NCBI GenBank assembly: GCA_002405485.1
Contig: DHLW01000111.1
Coordinates: 22,954-36,843 of the forward strand
Origin: Phycisphaerales bacterium UBA4658
GTDB lineage: Bacteria > Planctomycetota > Phycisphaerae > Phycisphaerales > UBA1924
Direction: 5' to 3'
Length of the DNA: 13,890 nt
A model generated the notes under the pieces. The model worked only from the letters and a program-made list of their open reading frames with translations, ran no database searches and had not been told where the DNA came from. Position 1 is the first letter of the stretch. Each line of letters starts with the position of its first letter. The position numbers and the translations under genes are program-made. Shown here one piece after another: positions 7,714-13,890 of this stretch.

Positions 7714-7785
7714 ATGGGTGTGAGCGGGGGTCGTCGTCGGCCGGTCAAAGCTGGTAAAGTGCTCGTGGGTCCAGAACTTTGGTGA
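7714..7785 (+). promoter_or_regulatory. Possible 23-codon leader ORF overlapping the pstC start
   Basis: An ATG at 7714 opens a 23-codon frame, basic in its first half (GRRR, then K at two positions) and ending ELW. Its TGA (7783-7785) shares one base with the ATG of pstC (TGATG). AGGTGG at 7704-7709 lies four bases upstream as a fair ribosome binding site, whereas pstC has no clear one of its own. Layout and spacing suggest translational coupling. No homology to a known leader peptide is recognised, and the ORF could be fortuitous. Confidence 0.3.
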
Positions 7786-10673
7786 TGAACCGAGCGATGT
7801 CCGAGTCTTCGAAACCTCCAACCTCCTCGGTGCAGCCGGAGCCGTCCAAGCCCCGTCGTCGGACATCGGCCAAGGTCCGGGTGATCGAGCAGGTGGCTCG
7901 GACGACGATCACGGTGGGCGGTCTGGGCGTGATCGCGGCGGTCTTGGCGATCATGCTCGTGCTGGTGGTGGCCGTGCTCCCGCTGTTTCGCGGGGGGCAG
8001 GTGACGCTGGCAACCTCGGGCACGGCGTCGCTTGCCGAGCCCGTGCTGTTCACGCAGACCGATGAATACGTCGGGATGACGGCGGTGGTGTCGCCAAGCG
8101 GGGTTCTCCGCGGGGTGTTTCTCCCGACCGGCGAGGTGCTCTTCGAGCGCCGGCTCGTGCCCGAAGGCCAGACGGTCACGGCGTGGAGCTATGCGCGGCA
8201 GCTTGGGGGCGTGGCCTTCGGGCTCGGCAACGGATCCGTCCAGATTGGCTCGATCGGGTTTGACGCGGAGTTCCTTCGGGTCGACTCGGCCTCGCCGGCG
8301 ATGAAGGCGATGGCGGTGGGGGACCGGATGGTGGACGGGTCCGCGTACATCGAACGGACCACGTTGGAGGGATGGCGCCGGGTGACGGTTCGGGCCGAGA
8401 TGCAGGAGCCGGCGGAGCTCAAGAGCGGGTCTGGCGCGATTCGGCTTGTGGACTATCGGCCGGGCGGAAACAGCGGGGTGGATCTCATCGCGGCGGTGCG
8501 AGAGCAGGGCGCGGAGCTGGACCGGGTGTCGACGATTCGGCCGCTGGGTGGCGGGACGCCGCGGGTCTCGCTGCAGTCCAGCCCGTTTGAGTTCACGCAG
8601 GAGGGCGACCGACCGCCCAAGGGGCTGTTCGTGACCGGTGACGGTGCGGACGTGCTCGTGCCGTATGCCGACGGTCGGGTCCGTCGATTCGCCATCATGC
8701 GCGGGTCCGACGGCGAGGACGTGGTGAAGCCCGCCGACGAGATCCGAGTCACCCGGGCCGACGAGAAGCTCACGTCGGCGACGATGCTGCTTGGTGCCAA
8801 GACGCTGGTGCTGGGAACGAGCCAGGGCCGGGTGCTCGCCCTGTTTGTGGTGCGGACTCCGGGGGTGCAGACGCCGGATCAGCGCTCGCTCGTGCTCGCC
8901 CATGAGCCCGAGGGACCGGGCGAGACGGCGATCACTGCTCTTGGCGTAGCGCTTCGGGATCGGTCGTTCGTGGTGGGCGATGAGAAGGGCCGCGCGATCG
9001 TCCGGAACATGACCAGCGGCAAGCTCGTGGCATCGACCGGGTTGCCAGGAGACTCCAAAGCCGGTGGCGGACCGGGCCGCGTGGTGTCGGCGGAGATCAC
9101 CCCCAAGGGCGACGCGGTGGTGATGCTCATGGGGAGCGGGGCGTACCAGGTCTGGTCGCTGGAGCCGGGGCACGCCGAGGCGAGCGCGTCGAGTCTGTTT
9201 GGCAAAGTGTGGTACGAAGGAGAGAGTGAGCCGAGCTTCACCTATCAGTCGTCGTCGGGCGAGGACAGCGCGGAGCCCAAGTTGAGCTTGACGCCGCTGG
9301 TGTGGGGCACGCTCAAGGCGACGTTCTACGCGATGATCTTCGCGGTGCCGCTGGCGATTCTTGCGGCATTGTACACGAGCGAGATGCTGCACCCGGCGGT
9401 GCGAAACCGTGTCAAGCCGGTGGTGGAGACGATGGCGTCGCTCCCGTCGGTGGTTCTCGGATTCGTGGCGGCCCTGATCGTGGCGCCGTTTGCCAGGGAC
9501 TTTCTGGCCAGCGTGCTCATGGCGTTGCTTGTGGTGCCGGTGGCGGTGCTGATCGCGGCGTACGTGTTCCAGATGCTTCCGATCCGGGTGACGACTCGGC
9601 TGAGCAGCGGCCGGCACTTCCTGCTCGTGCTTGGGGTCTCGATCTTTGGGCTGCTGGCCAGCGTGCCGATCGGGCGAGCGGTCGAACGTGCGTTGTTCTC
9701 GCCCTCGCCGATGGAGCTGCTGGTGATGGCCGGGTCGGTGGAGCCCGCTCCGCCGGAGCTGATCCCGGACTGGGTCGGCACCAAATCGACGCTCACCAGT
9801 GATGAGCAGTCGCGTCTGCGTGAGCGTGGGTTGTACTGGCGCAACGGCAAGGTCGTGCGTCCGACCGGATCGCTGAAAGACGAGCGCATCGCGTCGATCG
9901 TGGAAGTGAACAACCTGCGACGCGCCGACATCCGGCTGTGGCTGGACGGGATCATCGGCGGCGCCTGGCCCGGGTGGTTCGTGCTGCTCATCGCCCCCGG
10001 TGCGGCGCTCGGCGTCATCGCCAAGGGCCGGCTGGTGGATCCGATCCTGGATCGACAAGCGGAGCGGCGCGTGGGCACTGCCGCGGCGGTGCTTGAGCTG
10101 GTCAAGTTCCTCTGCGTGCTCGCGTGTGCGGTGGGTTTCGCGGCCCTCGGGGCTCTCACCCTGTCCTGGGCCGGGATGGACGCGCGGGACTCGTTCATGG
10201 GCCCGTTCAACCAGCGGAACAGTCTGGTGGTCGGGATCATCATGGGCTTTGCGATCATCCCCATCATCTACACGGTGAGCGAGGATGCGTTGTCGGCCGT
10301 GTCGCCCTCGCTTCGCTCGGCGTCGCTCGGTGCGGGGGCGACGCGGTGGCAGACCGCCGTGCGCGTCGTGCTGCCGGTGGCGGCCAGCGGGATCTTCTCG
10401 GCGTGCATGATCGGGCTTGGCCGGGCGGCGGGCGAGACCATGATCGTGCTCATGGCGACGGGCAACACCCCGAGCATGGACGTGAGCATGTTCAGCGGGT
10501 TCCGGACGCTGGCGGCGAACATCGCGGTGGAACTGCCCGAGGCTCCGGTGGATTCGACGCACTACCGCGTGCTGTTCCTGTGCGGGCTGGTGCTGCTGGT
10601 GATGACCTTCGTGGTCAACACCGTGGCGGAGGTCGTTCGACAGCGCTTCCGAAGGAGGGCCGCCGGTCTATGA
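7785..10673 (+). CDS. pstC: Phosphate ABC transporter permease PstC with a large extracytoplasmic propeller-like domain
   Basis: PstC forms half of the membrane channel. The ATG at 7785 gives 962 aa against about 320 in E. coli; TTG 7779, GTG 7782 and ATG 7797 are alternatives. Layout: Ser/Pro/Arg-rich cytoplasmic tail (1-40); first helix (about 43-68); extracytoplasmic block (about 70-500) with WD40-like strands such as GVAFGLGNGSVQIG, DVLVPYADGRVRRF, TLVLGTSQGRVLAL, SFVVGDEKGRAIVRN and GAYQVWSLEPG; then the permease core from LTPLVWGTLKATFYAMIF (502). A second insertion (about 597-792) adds hydrophobic segments and a soluble loop. The EAA-type coupling loop is visible at about 833-869 (EDALSAV...LGAGATRWQ...VVLPVA). 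It ends in an ATGA overlap with a tiny ORF before pstA. Large PstC-like permeases with an extra extracytoplasmic domain are known in Proteobacteria (COG4590 as I recall), but the domain's role is not established. Confidence 0.9.
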   Translation: MNRAMSESSKPPTSSVQPEPSKPRRRTSAKVRVIEQVARTTITVGGLGVIAAVLAIMLVLVVAVLPLFRGGQVTLATSGTASLAEPVLFTQTDEYVGMTAVVSPSGVLRGVFLPTGEVLFERRLVPEGQTVTAWSYARQLGGVAFGLGNGSVQIGSIGFDAEFLRVDSASPAMKAMAVGDRMVDGSAYIERTTLEGWRRVTVRAEMQEPAELKSGSGAIRLVDYRPGGNSGVDLIAAVREQGAELDRVSTIRPLGGGTPRVSLQSSPFEFTQEGDRPPKGLFVTGDGADVLVPYADGRVRRFAIMRGSDGEDVVKPADEIRVTRADEKLTSATMLLGAKTLVLGTSQGRVLALFVVRTPGVQTPDQRSLVLAHEPEGPGETAITALGVALRDRSFVVGDEKGRAIVRNMTSGKLVASTGLPGDSKAGGGPGRVVSAEITPKGDAVVMLMGSGAYQVWSLEPGHAEASASSLFGKVWYEGESEPSFTYQSSSGEDSAEPKLSLTPLVWGTLKATFYAMIFAVPLAILAALYTSEMLHPAVRNRVKPVVETMASLPSVVLGFVAALIVAPFARDFLASVLMALLVVPVAVLIAAYVFQMLPIRVTTRLSSGRHFLLVLGVSIFGLLASVPIGRAVERALFSPSPMELLVMAGSVEPAPPELIPDWVGTKSTLTSDEQSRLRERGLYWRNGKVVRPTGSLKDERIASIVEVNNLRRADIRLWLDGIIGGAWPGWFVLLIAPGAALGVIAKGRLVDPILDRQAERRVGTAAAVLELVKFLCVLACAVGFAALGALTLSWAGMDARDSFMGPFNQRNSLVVGIIMGFAIIPIIYTVSEDALSAVSPSLRSASLGAGATRWQTAVRVVLPVAASGIFSACMIGLGRAAGETMIVLMATGNTPSMDVSMFSGFRTLAANIAVELPEAPVDSTHYRVLFLCGLVLLVMTFVVNTVAEVVRQRFRRRAAGL

Positions 10674-10690
10674 CCGGCCGATCGAGATGA
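10651..10690 (+). promoter_or_regulatory. pstC-pstA junction: strong SD, hairpin and six-codon ORF MTGRSR
   Basis: GAAGGAGG (10651-10658) is a strong Shine-Dalgarno sequence but lies 28 bases before the pstA ATG. Eleven bases after it, ATG 10670 overlaps the pstC stop (ATGA, 10670-10673) and opens MTGRSR. The TGA of this ORF (10688-10690) overlaps the pstA ATG (ATGA, 10687-10690). GCCGGTC (10662-10668) and GACCGGC (10672-10678) can also pair. If folded, the hairpin loops out 17 bases and leaves 11 unpaired bases between the Shine-Dalgarno sequence and pstA. Stop-start relay and hairpin bridging are alternative readings. Confidence 0.45.
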
Positions 10691-13014
10691 GTCAGATCAC
10701 CGAGCCCATGACCGAGATCTCGCCCGCGCGTCTGCCCGACGCCGCGGGCGCTGCGCAGGCCGGCGTGAGTGGCAAGCTGCGATCTCCGAGATCGCGTTCG
10801 ACGCCGTTGTCGGCGCGGGGCGAGCCGGTGGTCTGGCTGACGGGCATGGCGATGTCGATCTGCGTGCTCATGATCGTCGCTCTCCTGGGGGTGACGGTGT
10901 ACCAGGGATCCAGGACGTTCTGGCCCAGGCCGATCGACACGCTCACGCTCATCGACGGCCGCACCGTCATGGGCATGCCGATGGCCACCGAGCCGTTTGT
11001 TCCGCAGGACACGGACCGTGCGGCGATCGAGCGTCTCAAGAGCGAGAAAGCCGCGTTCATTGACGGGGCGTTCGACGACCAGGGCAGGCCCATGCGGACG
11101 CTGTACCGCATCGGCAACAAGGAGATCCGGGGCGAGCCGTTTGAGTGGATCGAGCTGTACAAGGTGAAGTCCTCGGCTCGTGATCCGGCTGCGGTGCTGC
11201 TGGAGCGGAACAACAACTGGGGACTCTGGATCGGCATCGCCGAGCGCGTGGAGCGGCGACCGGTGCCAACCGACGGCCAGGCCCCGGCCAGCGAGGTGCT
11301 CGCCGAGGCGAGCGGCGGCCAGGGTCTCTGGTCCAGCATCCGCGAGCCCCATGCCGAGGCGGTCGCTCGAGTCCGCCAGATCGCGTATCTGAGCAAGGGC
11401 GAGGTGGGCGAGATCAATCGGCAGCTCGAGCAGGAGCGGCAGTCGTTCGAGCAGGCCAAGATCTCGCTGAGGAGAGCGGAGGCCGGGCAGGGGCCCGTGG
11501 TCTCCAAGAACGCGTGGTGGGGGATGTTCGCGGTCGCGGTTCTGCTCGCCGTGGTCGCGGTGTGGCTGACGCGTCGGCTCATGCGGATGATGGATGTTCC
11601 CGGGAGCATCACGCCCCAGCGTCGGCTGGTGGTGGTTGGGGCGTGGGTCCTGGCCTGCGGCGCGGGGCTGGCGGCATGGCTTGAGCAGCCCTGGCAGGCC
11701 TCGAGCATCACCCGGCCCGAACTGCTGCAGGCCGAGCAGCAGTATCGCGTCCGCTCGGATGAACTCAACGCGGAGTATCAGCGTGTGCTGGACCGCATCA
11801 GGCAGATCGACGCGGTCGACAGCGAGATCCGGCTGATTGTCCGGGATGTCGAATCCGGGCGCTTTGCGCCGACCACGTCCACCGCGCCCGACCAGCCGAT
11901 GCGACTGTCGAGCGTGGTGCGCTGGGTCGAGCCCAACACGCTGACGTTCTGGGGCAAGCTCAAGGTGTACGTGGATCGCTGGCGCGAGTTCCTCTTTGAT
12001 GAGCCGCGGAACACCAACACCGAAGGCGGGATCTTTCCGGTCATCTTCGGCACGGTCCTGCTGACGCTGCTCCTGAGCGTGCTGGTCGTGCCGCTGGGCG
12101 TCGTGGCCGCGCTGTACATGCGCGAGTACGCCAAGCAGGGGCCGCTCATCTCCATCGTCCGGATCTGCGTGAACAACCTGGCGGGCGTGCCGAGCATCGT
12201 CTATGGCGTGTTCGGGCTCGGGTTCTTCTGCTACACGCTCGGTGCGTACATCGATCGGGGCCCGAACCCGGAACTGGTCGCGTCGCGGGGTGTATGGTGG
12301 CTTGGGGCGGGTGGTGTTGGGATTGTCGTGATGTTCGCCGTGGCGATGGGCCTGTATGGCCGGCCGAAGCCGGGGCGTGAAGCGACCACGGTCCAGAAGT
12401 GGCTTGTGATCTTCGCGGGGGTCACGTGGCTGAGCGCCGCGGCGGGCGCGGTGGGACTGATGGTGGGCACTCCGTACTTCCACGGACTCTTCGAGTATCG
12501 CCCCGCGGCGACGTTCGGCACGCGCGGGCTGCTGTGGGCCGCGCTGACCCTGGCCCTGCTCACGCTTCCGGTGGTGATCGTGGCGCCCGAAGAGGCGATC
12601 GCGGCGGTCCCGCGGACGATGCGAGAGGGGTCGTACGGATGTGGCGCGAGCCAATGGCAGACCATCCGCAGGATCGTGCTCCCCCGCGCCATGCCGGGCA
12701 TCATGACCGGGATGATCCTGGCCATGGCGCGTGGCGCGGGCGAAGTGGCTCCGCTGATGCTCGTGGGCGCCGTCAAGCTCGCGCCGGAGCTGCTGGTGAG
12801 CCAGCACCCGCCGTTCCTGCATCTGGAGAACTCCTTCATGCATCTGGGTTTCCACATCTTCGACGTCGGGTTCCAGAGCCCGGACTCCGAGGCCGCACGG
12901 CCGCTGGTCTGGACCACCACCCTGGTGCTGGTGTGCATCGTGCTGTTTCTGAACCTGACGGCGATCCGGATTCGGGCTCGCCTGCGGAACAAGTTCATCG
13001 GCGGAGCGTTCTAA
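10687..13014 (+). CDS. pstA: Phosphate ABC transporter permease PstA with enlarged extracytoplasmic loop
   Basis: PstA is the second channel subunit, 775 aa against about 296 in E. coli. The C-terminal part is clearly PstA: GGIFPVIFGTVLLTLLLSV (447-465), the VNNLAGVPSIVYGVFGLGFF region (495-514), and the coupling loop PEEAIAAVPRTMREGSYG...QWQTIRRIVLPRAMPGI (634-672), then MILAMARGAGEVAPLM. Before it lie a Ser/Pro/Arg-rich cytoplasmic tail (1-46), a first helix (48-73), a soluble segment (75-275), two added hydrophobic segments (277-295 and 313-331) joined by an arginine-rich turn, and a helical, probably coiled-coil stretch (345-390). Two further hydrophobic segments (536-558, 570-592) are inserted in the core. 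ATG 10687 is the first in-frame start after the pstC end and lacks its own Shine-Dalgarno sequence. It starts 13 bases after pstC. Confidence 0.93.
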   Translation: MSQITEPMTEISPARLPDAAGAAQAGVSGKLRSPRSRSTPLSARGEPVVWLTGMAMSICVLMIVALLGVTVYQGSRTFWPRPIDTLTLIDGRTVMGMPMATEPFVPQDTDRAAIERLKSEKAAFIDGAFDDQGRPMRTLYRIGNKEIRGEPFEWIELYKVKSSARDPAAVLLERNNNWGLWIGIAERVERRPVPTDGQAPASEVLAEASGGQGLWSSIREPHAEAVARVRQIAYLSKGEVGEINRQLEQERQSFEQAKISLRRAEAGQGPVVSKNAWWGMFAVAVLLAVVAVWLTRRLMRMMDVPGSITPQRRLVVVGAWVLACGAGLAAWLEQPWQASSITRPELLQAEQQYRVRSDELNAEYQRVLDRIRQIDAVDSEIRLIVRDVESGRFAPTTSTAPDQPMRLSSVVRWVEPNTLTFWGKLKVYVDRWREFLFDEPRNTNTEGGIFPVIFGTVLLTLLLSVLVVPLGVVAALYMREYAKQGPLISIVRICVNNLAGVPSIVYGVFGLGFFCYTLGAYIDRGPNPELVASRGVWWLGAGGVGIVVMFAVAMGLYGRPKPGREATTVQKWLVIFAGVTWLSAAAGAVGLMVGTPYFHGLFEYRPAATFGTRGLLWAALTLALLTLPVVIVAPEEAIAAVPRTMREGSYGCGASQWQTIRRIVLPRAMPGIMTGMILAMARGAGEVAPLMLVGAVKLAPELLVSQHPPFLHLENSFMHLGFHIFDVGFQSPDSEAARPLVWTTTLVLVCIVLFLNLTAIRIRARLRNKFIGGAF

Positions 13015-13015
13015 G

Positions 13016-13054
13016 ATGCAACTCGCGACTCGTCAGGATCAATCCCAGGCATGA
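13016..13054 (+). promoter_or_regulatory. Possible 12-codon ORF bridging pstA and pstB ([12 protein letters not shown])
   Basis: One base after the pstA TAA, ATG 13016 opens a 12-codon frame that ends in TGA 13052-13054, overlapping the pstB ATG as ATGA (13051-13054). GGAG at 13003-13006, inside pstA, sits nine bases before it. PstB has only a weak AGGAT 11 bases upstream. This is the third pst junction with the same design. A role in coupling is inferred; the peptide itself is not recognised. Confidence 0.3.
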
Positions 13055-13890
13055 CCATGGACGCACGCGCAATGCCACCATCTTCGACGCGAGGTCCCGG
13101 CTCACCGGTTGGGGGTGAGGATCCGACTCGGGCAACGCTGCTGCCCAAGGCCGCGGGAAATGACGAGCCGACGGCGGCCACCCTTTTGCCCAAAGCCGGG
13201 CCCGTCGCCGTGAGTCTCGCCGCGACACCTACGGAGGGCGTGTCCGCGGGGCCGGGTTCGGGGCACTCCTCGACCCTCGCCGGCAGGCAGCCCGTCGCCT
13301 CCGGGATCGAGGCGATCCGCGAGGGGCGGCCGTTTGAACCCCGCATCCACAAGGACGTCGCCTCGCACGAGGCCGTCGTCCGGGTCGAGGCGTTCAACCT
13401 CTTTTACAGCGGGAAGCAGGCGTTGTTCAAGATCGGCATGAACTTCCCGCGGCATCGAGTGACCGCGCTCATCGGGCCGTCGGGGTGCGGGAAGTCGACA
13501 TTGCTGAGATCGATCAACCGACTGAACGACCTCGTGGACGGGGTTCGGACTGAGGGCGAGATCCTGATCAACGGACTTCCGGTCTATGCCCCGGACGTCG
13601 ACGTGATCGATCTTCGCAAACGGATCGGGATGGTCTTCCAGAAATCCAATCCATTCCCGATGAGCATCTTCGAGAATGTGATCTATCCGTTGCGCATCGA
13701 CGGCGAGCGGCGCAAGTCCGTTCTGGCCGAGGCCTGCGAGCGGTCGCTTCGGGCCGCCGCGCTCTGGGAAGAGGTCAAGGACAGACTGAAGGACTCGGCC
13801 CTTGCGCTGTCCGGCGGTCAGCAGCAGCGCCTGTGCATCGCCCGGGCCATCGCGGTCGAGCCCGAGGTGATCCTGATGGACGAGCCGTGC
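13051..13890 (+). CDS. pstB: Phosphate ABC transporter ATP-binding subunit PstB, 3'-partial, with long N-terminal extension
   Basis: PstB hydrolyses ATP on the cytoplasmic face to drive phosphate import through PstC-PstA. Counting from ATG 13051 (ATG 13057 is also possible), 280 residues are visible: the A-loop region [11 protein letters not shown]; Walker [10 protein letters not shown] (142-150); the Q-loop [16 protein letters not shown] with Gln197; signature LSGGQQQR (253-260); and Walker B VILMDEP with Asp277 and Glu278, where the window ends just after the Cys codon of the family's DEPC. PstB normally begins near [11 protein letters not shown]. Here about 108 residues precede it, rich in Pro, Ala, Gly, Ser and Thr, without predicted fold by eye, and containing a duplicated 11-residue motif. 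The frame is the same as pstA, so TAA 13012-13014 is the only stop between the two proteins. The remaining ABC domain should continue outside the window. Confidence 0.95.
   Translation, partial: MTMDARAMPPSSTRGPGSPVGGEDPTRATLLPKAAGNDEPTAATLLPKAGPVAVSLAATPTEGVSAGPGSGHSSTLAGRQPVASGIEAIREGRPFEPRIHKDVASHEAVVRVEAFNLFYSGKQALFKIGMNFPRHRVTALIGPSGCGKSTLLRSINRLNDLVDGVRTEGEILINGLPVYAPDVDVIDLRKRIGMVFQKSNPFPMSIFENVIYPLRIDGERRKSVLAEACERSLRAAALWEEVKDRLKDSALALSGGQQQRLCIARAIAVEPEVILMDEPC
13120..13197 (+). repeat. Duplicated 11-residue motif in the PstB N-terminal extension
   Basis: [11 protein letters not shown] (13120-13152) and [11 protein letters not shown] (13165-13197) are repeated with a 45-base period and match at 9 of 11 residues. 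In the shared ATLLPKA core, five of seven codons differ synonymously (for example ACG/ACC, CTG/CTT, CTG/TTG, AAG/AAA). The peptide has therefore been kept while the DNA diverged, which suggests a functional linear motif rather than a recent slippage duplication. Confidence 0.75.

Noticed and set aside
7732..7760. Separate pstC promoter using TAAAGT (7755-7760) as a -10 element
   Set aside because: There is no acceptable -35 at the right distance, and the position lies inside the candidate leader ORF.
7659..10562. A 967-codon open frame on the minus strand opposite pstC
   Set aside because: Its Arg/His/Pro-rich, domain-free translation mirrors pstC codon structure; pstC has recognisable membrane and EAA motifs.
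7785..10673. PstC size explained by an accidental fusion or sequencing frameshift
   Set aside because: The first helix, soluble block and permease core are continuous, and PstA is enlarged at the same place, so the large size looks genuine.
10615..12855. A 746-codon open frame on the minus strand opposite pstA
   Set aside because: It is a shadow of the PstA reading frame, with no motif or ribosome binding site supporting it.
1..13890. CRISPR arrays, tRNA or rRNA genes, insertion sequences or phage attachment sites
   Set aside because: No regularly spaced direct repeats, transposase motifs, cloverleaf patterns or ribosomal RNA signatures were seen on reading either strand.

Overview
The window reads as GC-rich chromosomal DNA from a bacterium, most likely a planctomycete of the Phycisphaerae type. 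That placement is inferred from three things: a giant secreted protein built from pre-peptidase C-terminal (PPC)-like domains, oversized PstC and PstA permeases, and long serine/threonine/proline-rich tails on the transporter subunits. It was not tested by any search. Every gene I can support is on the + strand.

Region 1 (2-6316) is the 3' part of a giant extracellular repeat protein whose true start lies upstream of the window. It contains the end of one PPC-like domain, a second PPC-like domain that appears to be split by an inserted seven-repeat beta-propeller-like block, a degenerate PPC unit, five clear PPC-like units joined by Asp-Asp linkers, and a tail of four related beta-rich modules. 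No membrane anchor or recognised sorting signal is visible at its C-terminus. A strong intrinsic terminator follows at 6349-6380.

Region 2 (6317-6652) is a 336-base intergenic stretch. It holds a perfect 14-bp palindrome, the terminator, a second hairpin without a T-tract, a weak candidate Pho-box-like 11-bp repeat, and the very good ribosome binding site of pstS.

Region 3 (6653-13890, running off the end) is a phosphate-uptake operon in the canonical order pstS-pstC-pstA-pstB. PstS is a normal secreted phosphate-binding protein. PstC (962 aa) and PstA (775 aa) are two to three times the size of the E. coli subunits. Both carry large insertions in the extracytoplasmic loop between the first and second core membrane helices, and in PstC this insertion looks like a beta-propeller. 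PstB has a cytoplasmic N-terminal extension of about 108 residues with a duplicated short motif, and is cut by the window end inside Walker B. PstS should deliver phosphate to the PstC-PstA channel, and PstB should power transport.

The gene junctions are unusual. A hairpin with a GGAA tetraloop and a T-rich tail sits between pstS and pstC, as expected for an attenuator that favours pstS. In front of pstC, pstA and pstB there is each time a tiny ORF (23, 6 and 12 codons) whose TGA stop overlaps the ATG of the next gene. In at least one case the good Shine-Dalgarno sequence belongs to the tiny ORF rather than to the gene. This repeated layout suggests stop-start translational coupling, although chance is not excluded.
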